Part shown: positions 37,538 to 47,639 of the stretch, one piece after another
Layout: every line of letters starts with the position of its first letter
How positions within the stretch are numbered: position 1 is the first letter of the stretch
Assembly (NCBI RefSeq): GCF_042434745.1
Contig: NZ_JBHLSS010000155.1
Origin: Azotobacter paspali
GTDB taxonomy: Bacteria; Pseudomonadota; Gammaproteobacteria; Pseudomonadales; Pseudomonadaceae
DNA: 64,000 bases
Strand: one strand, 5' to 3'
Translations under genes and position numbers: made by a program
Notes under the pieces: generated by a model
The model's input: the letters and a program-made list of their open reading frames with translations, nothing else
The model's database searches: none
Told to the model about the DNA's origin: nothing

Positions 37538-39010
37538 TCAGCCGACCAGCAGGCCGCTCTGCTGCACCAGCTCCAGCAGGGGTTGCGGGTAGACGCCGAG
37601 GCCGAAGGCCAGCAGGGCGATGAGCAGCAGCATGATGCCGCCGCTGCCCAGGTTCCAGCGGAGCGGAGCGTCGCGACGCTGCAGCTTCGGCTCGACCAAG
37701 TACAGGGTTACCGTTACTCGCAGGTAGTAGTAGACGCCGATGGCGCTACCGATGACCAGCGCCGCGAGCAGCCACCAGAGCCCAGACTCGACGCCCGTGG
37801 CGATCACGTAGAACTTGCCGATGAAGCCGGCCGTCAGCGGGATGCCGGCCAGCGACAGCATCATGGTGGTGAGTACGGCGGTCAGGTACGGACGGCGCCA
37901 GAACAGGCCGCGGTACTCGTACAGGGCGTCGGCGTCGCGGCCGCTATAGGGTGTGGACATCAGGGTGATCACCCCGAAGGCGCCGAGGCTGGTCAGCACA
38001 TAGGACGCCAGGTAGACGCCGATCGCCTCCATGGCCATACCCTTGCTGGCGATCAGCGCCACCAGCAGGTAGCCGAAATGGGCGATGGAGGAGTAGCCGA
38101 GCAGGCGCTTGATGTTGCTCTGCAGCAGCGCCAGCAGATTGCCGAGCAGGATCGAGGCGACGGCGATCAGGCTCAGCAGGTCATTCAGCCAGCCGCCGGA
38201 AGTCGCCGGGGAGATCTGGTACAGGCGCAGCAGCACGGCGAACACCGCGACCTTGCTGGCGGTCGCCAGGAAGGCCGAGACCGGTGCCGGCGCGCCTTCG
38301 TAAACGTCCGGCGTCCACAGGTGGAAGGGTACCAGCGACAGCTTGAAGGCCAGGCCGATCAGCATCAGACCGATGCCGACATGTATCAGGCTGCCCTGCA
38401 CGCCGTCCGGCGCCATGGCGTTGCCCAGGCTGGCGAAGCTCAGGCTGCCGGATTCGGCGTAGAGCAGGGCCATGCCGAACAGCAGGAAGGCCGAGCCCGC
38501 CGCCGAGAGCACCATGTACTTGATGCCGGCTTCCAGCGAATGCCGGTTGAAGAAGGCATAGGCGACCATGCCGTATACCGGTACCGAAAGCAGTTCCAGG
38601 CCGATGAACAGCCCGGCCAGGTGCTGGGCCCCGACCAGCACCAGCGCCCCGGCCGTAGCGAGTAGGATCAGCAGGTACATTTCCTCGCGGTTGCCGGGAT
38701 AGCCCGGCGTGCCGCTCTTGTCGCCCATGTAGGCATGGATCAGGGTCACGCAGGCCAGGGTGGCGACCAGGATCAGCGCCGTGTAGAACACGGCGAAGCT
38801 GTCTATCTGCAGCAGCGGGGTGACCGCCAGCGGCGCGACCTTGGCCGCCGGAATGACCGATAGCAGGGCGAGGTTGAGACCGGACACCGAAAGGATGAAG
38901 GTCAACGAGTGGTTGCGCTTCCAGGCGATGCCGAGCATCACCGCCATGATGGTGGCGGAGGTGATGAGCAGCGGCAGCAGGGCGATGAGTTGTTGCGTCG
39001 TGATTTGCAT
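37538..39010 (-). CDS. nuoN: NADH-quinone oxidoreductase subunit N
   Basis: The 490-residue product is one of three antiporter-like proton-pumping subunits of complex I. It has about 14 membrane helices. Key landmarks are the helix-broken segment KLSLVPFHLWTPDVYEGAPAP (conserved lysine and proline) and YSSIAHFGYLL. ATG at 39010 starts MQITTQQLIALLPLLI; the longer frame reaching into nuoM is not used. It is the last gene of the nuo operon. Confidence 0.97.
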   Translation of the reverse strand: MQITTQQLIALLPLLITSATIMAVMLGIAWKRNHSLTFILSVSGLNLALLSVIPAAKVAPLAVTPLLQIDSFAVFYTALILVATLACVTLIHAYMGDKSGTPGYPGNREEMYLLILLATAGALVLVGAQHLAGLFIGLELLSVPVYGMVAYAFFNRHSLEAGIKYMVLSAAGSAFLLFGMALLYAESGSLSFASLGNAMAPDGVQGSLIHVGIGLMLIGLAFKLSLVPFHLWTPDVYEGAPAPVSAFLATASKVAVFAVLLRLYQISPATSGGWLNDLLSLIAVASILLGNLLALLQSNIKRLLGYSSIAHFGYLLVALIASKGMAMEAIGVYLASYVLTSLGAFGVITLMSTPYSGRDADALYEYRGLFWRRPYLTAVLTTMMLSLAGIPLTAGFIGKFYVIATGVESGLWWLLAALVIGSAIGVYYYLRVTVTLYLVEPKLQRRDAPLRWNLGSGGIMLLLIALLAFGLGVYPQPLLELVQQSGLLVG

Positions 39011-39018
39011 GGCTCTAC

Positions 39019-40548
39019 TTACCGGGCCGAAACGAGTTGGGTGAGGGCGGTGCTCAGCCACTGCTGCACGCCTTGCATGCTGGCAGCGGAAGTGTCGAGA
39101 ACCGGCTGCGGGTAGACGCCGAGGAGGATCAGCAATCCTGCCAGGCCGAGCACCATGCTCAGTTCGCGGGTGTTCAGACCGAGCAGGGCGCCTTCCGTCC
39201 TGGCCGGGCCGAAGTAGGCGCGGTGGATCATGATCAGCGAGTAGACCGAGCCGAGCACCAGGCCGGTGGAGGCCAGCACGGTGATCCAAGGCGCCTGCGG
39301 GAAGGTGCCGATCAGGACCAAAAATTCGCCGACGAAGTTACCGGTGCCCGGCAGGCCGAGCGCGGCGGCGGCGAAGAACAGGCTGACCGCCGGCAGCCAG
39401 GGCATGCGTCCCCAAATGCCGCCCATCTCGCGCATGTCGCGGGTGTGCAGGCGTTCGTAGAGCTGGCCGCAGAGGATGAACAGCGCGGCGGCGGAGAGGC
39501 CGTGGGCGATCATCTGCACCACGGCGCCCTGCAGGGCGATCTGGCTGCCGGAGTAGATGGCGATCAGGATGAAGCCCATGTGCGACACGCTGGAATAGGC
39601 CACCAGGCGCTTGATGTCGGTCTGCGCGAAGGACACCAGGGCGCCGTAGACGATGGCGAACACGCCGAGGCCCATGGCGATCGGCGCGAATTCGGCCGAG
39701 GCGTTGGGAAACAGCGGCAGGGCGAAGCGCAGCAGGCCGTAGGCGGCGGTCTTCAGCAAAATGCCGGCGAGATCCACGGAGCCGGCGGTCGGCGCCTGGG
39801 CATGGGCATCGGGCAGCCAGGAGTGGACCGGGATCACCGGGAACTTCACCGCGAAAGAAATGAAGAAGCCAAGCATCAGCAGGAACTCGGTGCCCGGCTC
39901 CAACTGGGTCTTCAGCAGGTCGGCGTAGTTGAAGGTGAATACGCCGGTCTGGCTGTAGTGGACGAACACCAGGCCGAGGATGGCCACCAACATGACCAGG
40001 CCGCTGGCCTGGGTGAAGATGAAGAACTTGGTGGCGGCGCTGATACGGGTGTTGCCCGTACTGCCGCTATGACCCCAGAGCGCGATGAGGAAGTACATCG
40101 GCACCAGCATCATTTCCCAGAAGAAGAAGAACAGGAACAGGTCGACAGCTAGGAAGACGCCGACCACGCCACCGAGAATCCACATCAGGTTGAGGTGGAA
40201 GAAACCGACCTTCTGCTGGATTTCCTTCCAGGAGCAGAGGACCGAAAGCACGCCGAGCAGGCCGGTGAGAACCACCATCAGTATCGATAGGCCGTCGAGG
40301 GCCAGGTGTACTTCGATACCGAAACGCTCGATCCAGCTCAGCCGGAACTCGGAGGTCCAGAGGGGGGCGGCTCCCGGTGCGGGGGCCAGGGTATAGTCCC
40401 CGGTGGCCCACAGCCAAAGGCCGAGAACCAGCAGCAGGGACATGGTCAGCAGTGCGATCCAGCGTGGCAGGGTGGTGCCGAAGCGCTCACCCTGCCAGCA
40501 TAGCAGGCCGCCGATAAAGGGGATCAGGATCAGCCAGGGCAGAATCAT
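39019..40548 (-). CDS. nuoM: NADH-quinone oxidoreductase subunit M
   Basis: A 509-residue antiporter-like membrane subunit of complex I. It shows the conserved KFPVIPVHSWLPDAHAQAPT segment with the functional lysine and the YSSVSHMGFIL helix. The glutamate region in FFFFWEMMLVPMYFLIALWG is also typical. It is eight bases upstream of nuoN. The whole nuo set lies on the minus strand in the order A, B, CD, E, F, G, H, I, J, K, L, M, N. Confidence 0.97.
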   Translation of the reverse strand: MILPWLILIPFIGGLLCWQGERFGTTLPRWIALLTMSLLLVLGLWLWATGDYTLAPAPGAAPLWTSEFRLSWIERFGIEVHLALDGLSILMVVLTGLLGVLSVLCSWKEIQQKVGFFHLNLMWILGGVVGVFLAVDLFLFFFFWEMMLVPMYFLIALWGHSGSTGNTRISAATKFFIFTQASGLVMLVAILGLVFVHYSQTGVFTFNYADLLKTQLEPGTEFLLMLGFFISFAVKFPVIPVHSWLPDAHAQAPTAGSVDLAGILLKTAAYGLLRFALPLFPNASAEFAPIAMGLGVFAIVYGALVSFAQTDIKRLVAYSSVSHMGFILIAIYSGSQIALQGAVVQMIAHGLSAAALFILCGQLYERLHTRDMREMGGIWGRMPWLPAVSLFFAAAALGLPGTGNFVGEFLVLIGTFPQAPWITVLASTGLVLGSVYSLIMIHRAYFGPARTEGALLGLNTRELSMVLGLAGLLILLGVYPQPVLDTSAASMQGVQQWLSTALTQLVSAR

Positions 40549-40575
40549 GACGGGCTCAATTCCTTTCGCAAAATG

Positions 40576-42423
40576 TCAGGTCAACAGCACGATGCCGAGC
40601 AGCAGCACGGCACCGCCGACGATGGAGCCGGCATACCAGCGCAACTGGCCGGTCTCGCTGCGACTCAAAACCCCGTGACTATCGCGCGCCAGGCGCGGAA
40701 TCACGCTGATGCCGCGGTCGATGGGGTCGCGACCGAGCAGGCGGCAGAGCTGCAGGTAGGGAGTGACGAACAGGCGGTCGTAAAGCCGGTCGAAGCCCCA
40801 GGCGGCGTACCACAGGGGAATCAGTTGGCGCGCCGGCTCGCTCCGGGCGATGCCGTCGAGCAGTTGCCGGTCGCCCAGGTAGAGGCGCGCGGCGAAGGCG
40901 ATACCGGCCAGCGCGACGACGGCGGAAATGACTTCCAGCACGTGCTTGGCCCCGCCACCGGCATGGCCGGCGCTTTCCGGCAGCACGCCGTGTAGCGGCG
41001 GGACTATCCAGGCGCCGATGAAGGTGGACAGGACGATCAGCACCACGAGCGGCACGTTATGAGCGATGCCGTGTCCTTCATGCACCTCGCCCTTGGCTTC
41101 GCCATGGAAGGCGATGAAGATCAGCCGGAAAGTGTACAGGGAAGTTAGGAAGGCACCGACCAGACCGGCGAAAAGCAGCAGGACGCGACCGTTGGCGTAG
41201 GCTTCCCAGAGGATTTCGTCCTTCGAGTAGAAGCCTGCGGTCAGCAGCGGCAGGGCGGCCAGCGCCGCGCCGCCGACCAGGAAGCTGGCGTAGGCCAGCG
41301 GCAGCTTCTTGCGCAGGCCGCCCATCTTGAAGATGTTCTGTTCATGATGGCAGGCAAGGATCACAGAGCCGGAAGCGAGGAACAGCAAGGCCTTGAAGAA
41401 GGCGTGGGTCATCAGGTGGAAGATTGCCGCATCCCAGGCACCGACCCCCAGGGCGAGGAACATGTAGCCGATCTGGCTCATGGTCGAGTAGGCGAGGACA
41501 CGCTTGATGTCGGTCTGCACCAAGGCGGCGAAGCCGGCCAGCAGCAGAGTCAGGCCGCCGACGATGCCGACCAGATCGAGGATCTCCGGGGTCAGCAGGT
41601 AGAGGCCATGGGTCCGGGCGATCAGGTAGACGCCGGCGGTCACCATGGTCGCCGCGTGGATCAGCGCCGAAACCGGGGTCGGGCCGGCCATGGCGTCGGC
41701 CAGCCAGGTCTGCAGCGGCAGTTGGGCGGACTTACCGACCGCGCCGCCGAGCAGCATCAGGGTGGCGATCCACAGCCAGTTGTCGCCTTCTGCGTATTTC
41801 TGCGCAGCTAGGCCGACCAGCTCCTGGATATTCAGGGTGCCTAGATTGAAGAACAGTATGAACAGGCCGATGGCCATGAACACGTCGCCGATGCGGGTAA
41901 CGATGAAGGCCTTGAGCGCCGCGTTGCCGTTCTTGCGTTCGTGGTAGTAGAAGCCGATCAGCAGGTAGGAGCACAGCCCCACGCCTTCCCAGCCGAAGTA
42001 GAGGAATAGCAGGTTGTCGCCCAGCACCAGGAACAGCATGCTGGCGATGAACAGGTTGGTATAAGCGAAGAAGCGCGAGTAGCCCTCTTCACCGCGCATG
42101 TACCAACTGGCGAACAGATGGATCAGGAAGCCCACGCCGGTGACCACGCCGAGCATGGTGACCGAAAGGCCGTCCAGGTAGAGGGTGAAGCTCGGCGCGA
42201 AGCCGTCCACGCTCATCCACTGCCACAGCGTCTGGGTGAAGACGCCGCCTTCCGGCGGAGCGCTGTGGAACTGCCAGATGACGTTGGCGGCGGTCAGGGC
42301 CGAAAGGCCTACGGAGCCGACGCCGATCAGCGCGGACAGGTTCTCGGAAAGGCGTCCACGGGAGAAGGCCAGCAGCAGCCAGCCGATCAGTGGAAACAGA
42401 CAGGTAAGGAATAGTAGGTTCAT
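40576..42423 (-). CDS. nuoL: NADH-quinone oxidoreductase subunit L
   Basis: The 615-residue product is the largest antiporter-like subunit, at the far end of the membrane arm. It has the core KSAQLPLQTWLADAMAGPTPVSALIHAATMVTAGVYL region, the YSTMSQIGYM helix and a C-terminal amphipathic/lateral helix region after about residue 490. It starts four bases inside the nuoK stop (ATGA). The 27-base spacing to nuoM is the largest gap in this half of the operon. Confidence 0.97.
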   Translation of the reverse strand: MNLLFLTCLFPLIGWLLLAFSRGRLSENLSALIGVGSVGLSALTAANVIWQFHSAPPEGGVFTQTLWQWMSVDGFAPSFTLYLDGLSVTMLGVVTGVGFLIHLFASWYMRGEEGYSRFFAYTNLFIASMLFLVLGDNLLFLYFGWEGVGLCSYLLIGFYYHERKNGNAALKAFIVTRIGDVFMAIGLFILFFNLGTLNIQELVGLAAQKYAEGDNWLWIATLMLLGGAVGKSAQLPLQTWLADAMAGPTPVSALIHAATMVTAGVYLIARTHGLYLLTPEILDLVGIVGGLTLLLAGFAALVQTDIKRVLAYSTMSQIGYMFLALGVGAWDAAIFHLMTHAFFKALLFLASGSVILACHHEQNIFKMGGLRKKLPLAYASFLVGGAALAALPLLTAGFYSKDEILWEAYANGRVLLLFAGLVGAFLTSLYTFRLIFIAFHGEAKGEVHEGHGIAHNVPLVVLIVLSTFIGAWIVPPLHGVLPESAGHAGGGAKHVLEVISAVVALAGIAFAARLYLGDRQLLDGIARSEPARQLIPLWYAAWGFDRLYDRLFVTPYLQLCRLLGRDPIDRGISVIPRLARDSHGVLSRSETGQLRWYAGSIVGGAVLLLGIVLLT

Positions 42424-42728
42424 CCGCGCATCTCGCTAGCAGCGTCGATATCGAGGGTATGGAAGCGGCGATGCAACTGCAGCAGGATCGCCAGGCCGAT
42501 GCTGGCCTCGGCGGCTGCCAGGGTGATCACCAGAATGAACATGATCTGCCCATCGGCCTGCGCCCAGCGGCTGCCGGCGACCACGAAGGCCAGGGCGGCC
42601 GCGTTCATCATGATTTCCAGACTCATCAGTACGAACAGGATGTTGCGCCGTACCATCAGGCCGATCAGGCCGAGGCTGAACAGCACGCCGGACAGCGCCA
42701 GACCGTGCTCCATGGGAATTGCATTCAT
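42420..42728 (-). CDS. nuoK: NADH-quinone oxidoreductase subunit K
   Basis: A 102-residue MrpC-like subunit with three membrane helices. The conserved glutamates are visible in LVMSLE-type LFVLMSLEIMMNAAAL and AAAEASIGLAIL. The first ATG (MNAIPMEHGLALSG) is preferred, giving the usual pseudomonad N-terminus. Its stop overlaps the nuoL start. Confidence 0.96.
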   Translation of the reverse strand: MNAIPMEHGLALSGVLFSLGLIGLMVRRNILFVLMSLEIMMNAAALAFVVAGSRWAQADGQIMFILVITLAAAEASIGLAILLQLHRRFHTLDIDAASEMRG

Positions 42729-42732
42729 CGGG

Positions 42733-43233
42733 TCACTCCTTGGCTTCGCGGCGGCCGAGGTGATAGGCGGCGACCAGCGCGGCGAGCAGCAGCATGGACG
42801 CCAGCTCTACGGCCAGCAGGTAGGGGCCGTACAGGGCAGCGCTCACAGCTTTGGCATCCACCGTCTGCTGGCCGACCAGGGCGCCGTCCGAGGTACCGAA
42901 CAGCACGTATAGCAGCTGTACCAGCAGCAGGACGGAGAGCAGCGTCGGTCCGGCCCAGATGCCCGGTTTCAGCCATTGCCGTTCCTGTTCGGCGACGGCC
43001 GGGCCGAGGTTGAGCATCATCACCACGAAGACGAAGAGCACCATGATGGCGCCGGCGTAGACGATGATTTCCAGCACGCCGGCGAAGGGAGCGCCGAGGC
43101 TGAAGAAACACATGGCTACCGCCAGCAGGGAAACGATCAGATAGAGCAGGGCATGCACGGGGTTGGTGTGGGTGATCACCCGCAGGGTGGACGCCACGGC
43201 GAATCCGGCACTGAGGTAAAACGCGAATTCCAT
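42733..43233 (-). CDS. nuoJ: NADH-quinone oxidoreductase subunit J
   Basis: A 166-residue membrane subunit with five helices. The conserved stretches HALLYLIVSLLAVAMCFFSLG and EIIVYAGAIMVLFVFVVMML (glycine-rich third helix near the quinone-to-membrane relay) are present. The C-terminal quarter after about residue 105 is variable, as usual. It is four bases upstream of nuoK. Confidence 0.96.
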   Translation of the reverse strand: MEFAFYLSAGFAVASTLRVITHTNPVHALLYLIVSLLAVAMCFFSLGAPFAGVLEIIVYAGAIMVLFVFVVMMLNLGPAVAEQERQWLKPGIWAGPTLLSVLLLVQLLYVLFGTSDGALVGQQTVDAKAVSAALYGPYLLAVELASMLLLAALVAAYHLGRREAKE

Positions 43234-43246
43234 TTTTCCTGGGTCC

Positions 43247-43795
43247 TTAAGGCAGCAGGCCTTTCACGTTGATCGGCTCGGCTTCGTTCTGCGCGGCGCC
43301 TTTCGGCTTGCCGGTGATCGCCATGCCCGCCACGCGGTAGAAGTTGTAATCCGGGTACTTGCCGGGGCCGGAGATCAGCAGGTCCTGCTTCTCGTAGACC
43401 AGTTCTTGGCGCTTGTACTCGGACATCTCGAAGTCCGGGGTGAGCTGGATCGCTGTGGTCGGGCAGGCCTCCTCGCAAAGGCCGCAGAAGATGCAGCGCG
43501 AGAAGTTGATGCGGAAGAATTCCGGATACCAGCGGCCGTCTTCCTTCTCGGCCTTCTGCAGGGAAATGCAGCCGACCGGGCAGGCCACCGCGCAGAGGTT
43601 GCAGGCCACGCAACGCTCCTCGCCGTCGGGGTCGCGGGTCAGGACGATGCGGCCGCGATAGCGCGGAGGCAGGTAGACGGGTTCTTCCGGATACTGCAGG
43701 GTGTCGCGCTTGCGGAAGGCGTGGGAGAACACCATCACCAGGCTGCGCAGCTGGGTGAAGGTGCCGTACAGCACTTCTCGGATGTATTTGAACAT
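43247..43795 (-). CDS. nuoI: NADH-quinone oxidoreductase subunit I
   Basis: A 182-residue peripheral-arm subunit carrying two [4Fe-4S] clusters (N6a and N6b). The ligands are C62, C65, C68, C72 (CVACNLCAVACP) and C101, C104, C107, C111 (CIFCGLCEEACP). The amphipathic N-terminal helix that lies on the membrane is present. NfuA, encoded earlier in the window, is a plausible cluster donor in general terms. Confidence 0.97.
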   Translation of the reverse strand: MFKYIREVLYGTFTQLRSLVMVFSHAFRKRDTLQYPEEPVYLPPRYRGRIVLTRDPDGEERCVACNLCAVACPVGCISLQKAEKEDGRWYPEFFRINFSRCIFCGLCEEACPTTAIQLTPDFEMSEYKRQELVYEKQDLLISGPGKYPDYNFYRVAGMAITGKPKGAAQNEAEPINVKGLLP

Positions 43796-43809
43796 GACGT
43801 GTCTTCTCC

Positions 43810-44799
43810 TTACTGGGCCGCCAGCACGAACGCGCCGGTCACCAGCAGGTTGAGCAGGGTCAGGGGCAGGCAGAACTTCCAGCTGAAAGCCATCACTTGG
43901 TCATAGCGCGGGCGCGGCAGGGAAGCGCGCAGCAGGATGAACAGCATGATGAAGAAGGCCGTCTTCAGGGCGAACCAGATGAAGGATAGTTGCGGCAGGA
44001 TGCCGAACGGGCCGTGCCAGCCACCGAAGAACAGGGTCACCAGCAGTGCCGAGACCAGCACGATGCCGATGTACTCGCCGACGAAGAACATGCCCCATTT
44101 CATGCCCGCATATTCGATGTGGTAGCCATCGGCCAGTTCCTGCTCGGCCTCCGGCTGGTCGAAGGGGTGGCGGTGGGTCACCGCGACGCCGGCGATGAAG
44201 AAAGTGCAGAAGCCGAGGAACTGGGGAATGATGAACCAGGTGTGCTGTGCCTGGTATTCGACGATGTCGCGCATGTTGAAGGAGCCGGTCTGGGCGACTA
44301 TGCCCATCAGCGCCAGGGCCATGAACACCTCGTAGGAGATGGTCTGGGCCGAGGCGCGCAGGCTGCCGAGCAGGGCGAACTTGTTGTTGCTCGACCAGCC
44401 GGCGAAGAGCACCGCGTAGACCGCAAGGCCGGCCATGGCGAAGAAGAACAGCAGGCCGATGTTGAGATCGGCCACGCCCCAGGTCGGAGTCACCGGGACC
44501 ACCGCGAAGGCCATCAGCAGGGCGCTCATCGCGACGATTGGCGCCAGGGTGAAGATCAGCCTGTCGGCGAACGGTGGCGTCCAGTCCTCCTTGAAGAACA
44601 TCTTCAGCATGTCCGCGCCGAGCTGGAACATGCCGAACGGGCCGACCCGGTTGGGACCGTAGCGATCCTGCCAGAGGCCGAGCAGACGGCGCTCGATGAA
44701 GCTGAGCAGGGCGCCGCAGACCACCACCACCAGCAGGATAACGATGGCCTTGAAGATGGCGACGACAATCTCGATGAGTTCGGGTGTGATCCAGCTCAT
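43810..44799 (-). CDS. nuoH: NADH-quinone oxidoreductase subunit H
   Basis: The 329-residue product joins the membrane and peripheral arms and forms part of the quinone channel. It has eight helices and the diagnostic loops FIERRLLGLWQDRYGPNRVGP and HRHPFDQPEAEQELADGYHIEYAGMKWG. ATG at 44799 overlaps the nuoG stop (ATGA); the longer frame inside nuoG is not used. Confidence 0.97.
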   Translation of the reverse strand: MSWITPELIEIVVAIFKAIVILLVVVVCGALLSFIERRLLGLWQDRYGPNRVGPFGMFQLGADMLKMFFKEDWTPPFADRLIFTLAPIVAMSALLMAFAVVPVTPTWGVADLNIGLLFFFAMAGLAVYAVLFAGWSSNNKFALLGSLRASAQTISYEVFMALALMGIVAQTGSFNMRDIVEYQAQHTWFIIPQFLGFCTFFIAGVAVTHRHPFDQPEAEQELADGYHIEYAGMKWGMFFVGEYIGIVLVSALLVTLFFGGWHGPFGILPQLSFIWFALKTAFFIMLFILLRASLPRPRYDQVMAFSWKFCLPLTLLNLLVTGAFVLAAQ

Positions 44800-47507
44800 T
44801 GCGCAGCCTCCTGCAGATCGCTGGCCAGACGGCCGAAGAGTGCGGCAGGAATACCCGGCAGGCCGTCGGGCAAGGCCACCAGGCCGGTACTCAGGTTTTC
44901 GTCCAGACGCAACGGCAGGCGCAGTTCCACGCCCTCGATGCGCAGGCCGAGCAGGGCGCCTTCGTTGACCCCGAGGCGTTCGGCTTCGGCCTTGGCCAGG
45001 GCCACGTAGGGCTGCGGGATCCGCTCCTGGATGGGCTCGGCGCGCGCGGTGGTCTCTTCGCTGCCGAACAGGTGATGGATGGGCACCACTTGCCAGTGGC
45101 CTCGAGGTGGGTCGAACGCCCGCGGCGGCTCGCTGAACCATGCCAGACGGTCACCCTGGGCCTCGATCAGGCGGATGCCCGGATCGCCGGCGCGCAGGTG
45201 GCCGCCCACTTCGTCCTGGAACTTGTTCCAGGCCTGCGGGGAGTTCCAGCCCGGCGACCAGGCGAAGGGAATCTGCTGGCGATTCTCGTTGCTGCCGGCG
45301 TAGCCCTCCATGGAGAAGGCGAAGGGGCTGTCCTGGTCCTGCGGCGTGCGCGGTTCGTGCACGCTGATGTTGGCGCGCATGGCGGTGCGGCCGCTGTAGC
45401 GATGCGGCTCGCGGGCCAGCTTCAGGCCCTTGATACGGAACGCGGCATTCGGAGCAGCGTCGCGGATGCCGGCCAGTTGCGGACGGGCATCGGCGCAGGC
45501 CCCGGTGACGTGATCGAGCTGGGTCCAGTCGACGGAGCGGCCCTGTAAGGCGCTGTGCAGGGCGTGCAGCCAGCGCCAGCTTTCGCGCACCAGGTTGCCG
45601 GCATCGTAGTAGCTGGGATCGAAGACCTGGAAGAAGCGCTGGGCGCGGCCTTCCTGACTGACCAGGGTACCGTCGGCCTCGGCGAAGCTGGCCGCCGGCA
45701 GCAGCAGGTGGGCCCGCGCCGCGGTGGCGGTACGCTGGTGATCGGCGACAATCACCGCCTTCGCCGCGGCCAGGGCGGCATCCACCCGGGCCGGCTCGAT
45801 GCGACGATAGAGATCGTTCTCCAGGATCACCACGGCATCGGCCTCGCCGCTGACGAGCCGTTCCAGGGCGGCGTCCAGCGAGGCCCCGCCGAACAGGGTC
45901 AGACCCAGGCTATTGGCTTCCGGCACGACTAGGCTGATGGCGGCGTTCTTCTGCCGCTTGTGCAGGGCCTTGGCGATGTTCGCTGCGGCTTCCAGGAGGG
46001 CCCTGGAGCCAAGCGAGGTGCCGGAAACCAGCAGCGGACGCTTGGCAGCCAGCAGGGCATCGGCGATGCGTTGGGCCAGGGCGGCGGCTTCGGGATCGAG
46101 GCCTTCGACCGCTGGCGCCTCGGCGTCGATGGCGTGGGCCACGGCGAAACCGAGACGAGCCAGGTCGTCGGGTGCGGCATGCACGCATTCGGCCGCCACA
46201 TCATCCAGGCGGGTCGCGGACAGGCTGGCGATGAACAACGGGCTCAACTCGTGCTGGGCAATGTTGCGCACGGCGGCGTTCAGCCAGGGCTGGACCTTCA
46301 GAGCGGCGGCCATTTCCTCGGACTTGACCTTGACCGACTGGCGCAGAGCTAGGGCGATGCGCGCGGCGGTCTGGGTCAGGTCCTCGCCGAGCACGAACAC
46401 GGCGTCGTGGCTTTCGATCTCGCGCAGCGAGGGAACCGGCAGCGGGCTTTCCTGCATGATGCGCAGCGCCAGTTGCAGCAGCTCCTGCTCACCGGCCGCG
46501 ACACCGCTGTAGAAGTTGTCGGGACCGACCAGCTCGTGCAGGGCGAAGTTGCTCTCCAGGCTGGCGCGCGGCGAACCGATGCCGATCACGCGGCGGTCCT
46601 TCAGCAGGGCCATAGCCCGGTCGAGGGCGGCGTCGATGCCGAGCTTGTCGTTGCCCTGCAGCGGCTGGCGCGGACGATCCGTGCGGTTGACGTAGCCATA
46701 GCCGAAACGGCCGCGGTCGCAGAGGAAGTAGTGGTTCACCGAGCCGTTGTAGCGGTTCTCGATGCGGCGCAACTCACCGTAGCGTTCGCCGGGGCTGATG
46801 TTGCAGCCGACCGAGCAGCCATGGCAGATGCTGGGGGCGAACTGCATGTCCCACTTGCGGTTGTAGCGCTCGGAATGGGTTTTGTCGGTAAACACCCCGG
46901 TCGGGCAAACCTCGGTGAGGTTGCCGGAGAACTCGCTTTCCAGCACGCCGTCCTCGACGCGGCCGAAGTAGACGTTGTCATGGGCGCCGTAGACGCCCAG
47001 GTCGGTGCCGCCGGCATAGTCTTGGTAGTAGCGCACGCAGCGGTAGCAGGCGATGCAGCGGTTCATCTCGTGGGCGATGAAGGGACCTAGCTCTTGGTTC
47101 TGGTGGGTGCGCTTGGTGAAGCGATAACGGCGCCTGGCGTGGCCGGTCATCACCGTCATGTCCTGCAGGTGGCAGTGACCGCCTTCCTCGCACACCGGAC
47201 AGTCGTGCGGGTGGTTGGTCATCAGCCACTCGACGACGTTCTCGCGAAACTGTTTCGCTTCCTCGTCCTCGATGGAGATCCAGGTGTTGTCGGTGGCCGG
47301 GGTCATGCAGGACATGACGAGGCGACCGCGTTTGTCGTTCTCGTCGTTGTACTGCTTGACCGCGCATTGTCGGCAGGCGCCGACGCTGCCTAGCGCCGGG
47401 TGCCAGCAGAAGTAGGGAATGTCGAGTCCGAGGGACAGGCAGGCCTGGAGCAGGTTGTCCGCGCCATCGACTTCGAACGTCTTGCCGTCTACGTGGATAG
47501 TGGCCAT
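44796..47507 (-). CDS. nuoG: NADH-quinone oxidoreductase subunit G
   Basis: The 903-residue peripheral subunit carries several Fe-S clusters. The N-terminal 2Fe-2S ligands lie in FCWHPALGSVGACRQCAV and MSCMTPA; the 4Fe-4S clusters in HPHDCPVCEEGGHC, MNRCIACYRCVRYYQ and CHGCSVGCNI. The rest is a molybdopterin-oxidoreductase-like fold without cofactor. The last 250 residues are variable. An unusual 152-base gap with strong stem-loops separates it from nuoF, while most other nuo genes overlap. Confidence 0.96.
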   Translation of the reverse strand: MATIHVDGKTFEVDGADNLLQACLSLGLDIPYFCWHPALGSVGACRQCAVKQYNDENDKRGRLVMSCMTPATDNTWISIEDEEAKQFRENVVEWLMTNHPHDCPVCEEGGHCHLQDMTVMTGHARRRYRFTKRTHQNQELGPFIAHEMNRCIACYRCVRYYQDYAGGTDLGVYGAHDNVYFGRVEDGVLESEFSGNLTEVCPTGVFTDKTHSERYNRKWDMQFAPSICHGCSVGCNISPGERYGELRRIENRYNGSVNHYFLCDRGRFGYGYVNRTDRPRQPLQGNDKLGIDAALDRAMALLKDRRVIGIGSPRASLESNFALHELVGPDNFYSGVAAGEQELLQLALRIMQESPLPVPSLREIESHDAVFVLGEDLTQTAARIALALRQSVKVKSEEMAAALKVQPWLNAAVRNIAQHELSPLFIASLSATRLDDVAAECVHAAPDDLARLGFAVAHAIDAEAPAVEGLDPEAAALAQRIADALLAAKRPLLVSGTSLGSRALLEAAANIAKALHKRQKNAAISLVVPEANSLGLTLFGGASLDAALERLVSGEADAVVILENDLYRRIEPARVDAALAAAKAVIVADHQRTATAARAHLLLPAASFAEADGTLVSQEGRAQRFFQVFDPSYYDAGNLVRESWRWLHALHSALQGRSVDWTQLDHVTGACADARPQLAGIRDAAPNAAFRIKGLKLAREPHRYSGRTAMRANISVHEPRTPQDQDSPFAFSMEGYAGSNENRQQIPFAWSPGWNSPQAWNKFQDEVGGHLRAGDPGIRLIEAQGDRLAWFSEPPRAFDPPRGHWQVVPIHHLFGSEETTARAEPIQERIPQPYVALAKAEAERLGVNEGALLGLRIEGVELRLPLRLDENLSTGLVALPDGLPGIPAALFGRLASDLQEAAQ

Positions 47508-47596
47508 GGTTCAGTTTTCTTCAATACCCGCCGCAGCGGGTGTGGCTAATGGAATCCGGTGCTGGCGCTGCGCGAGGCAGCGACCGACGTGGGTCG

Positions 47597-47639
47597 GGAC
47601 GGAAGAGTCCACGGGGCAGGAGGGCCCCTGGCTCCGTCC
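47597..47639 (-). promoter_or_regulatory. Nested stem-loop in the nuoF-nuoG gap
   Basis: GGACGGA (47597-47603) pairs with TCCGTCC (47633-47639), enclosing GGGG (47613-47616) and CCCC (47625-47628). It lies in the only long gap of the operon. It could be an mRNA processing or attenuation site; no promoter motif is clear. Confidence 0.45.
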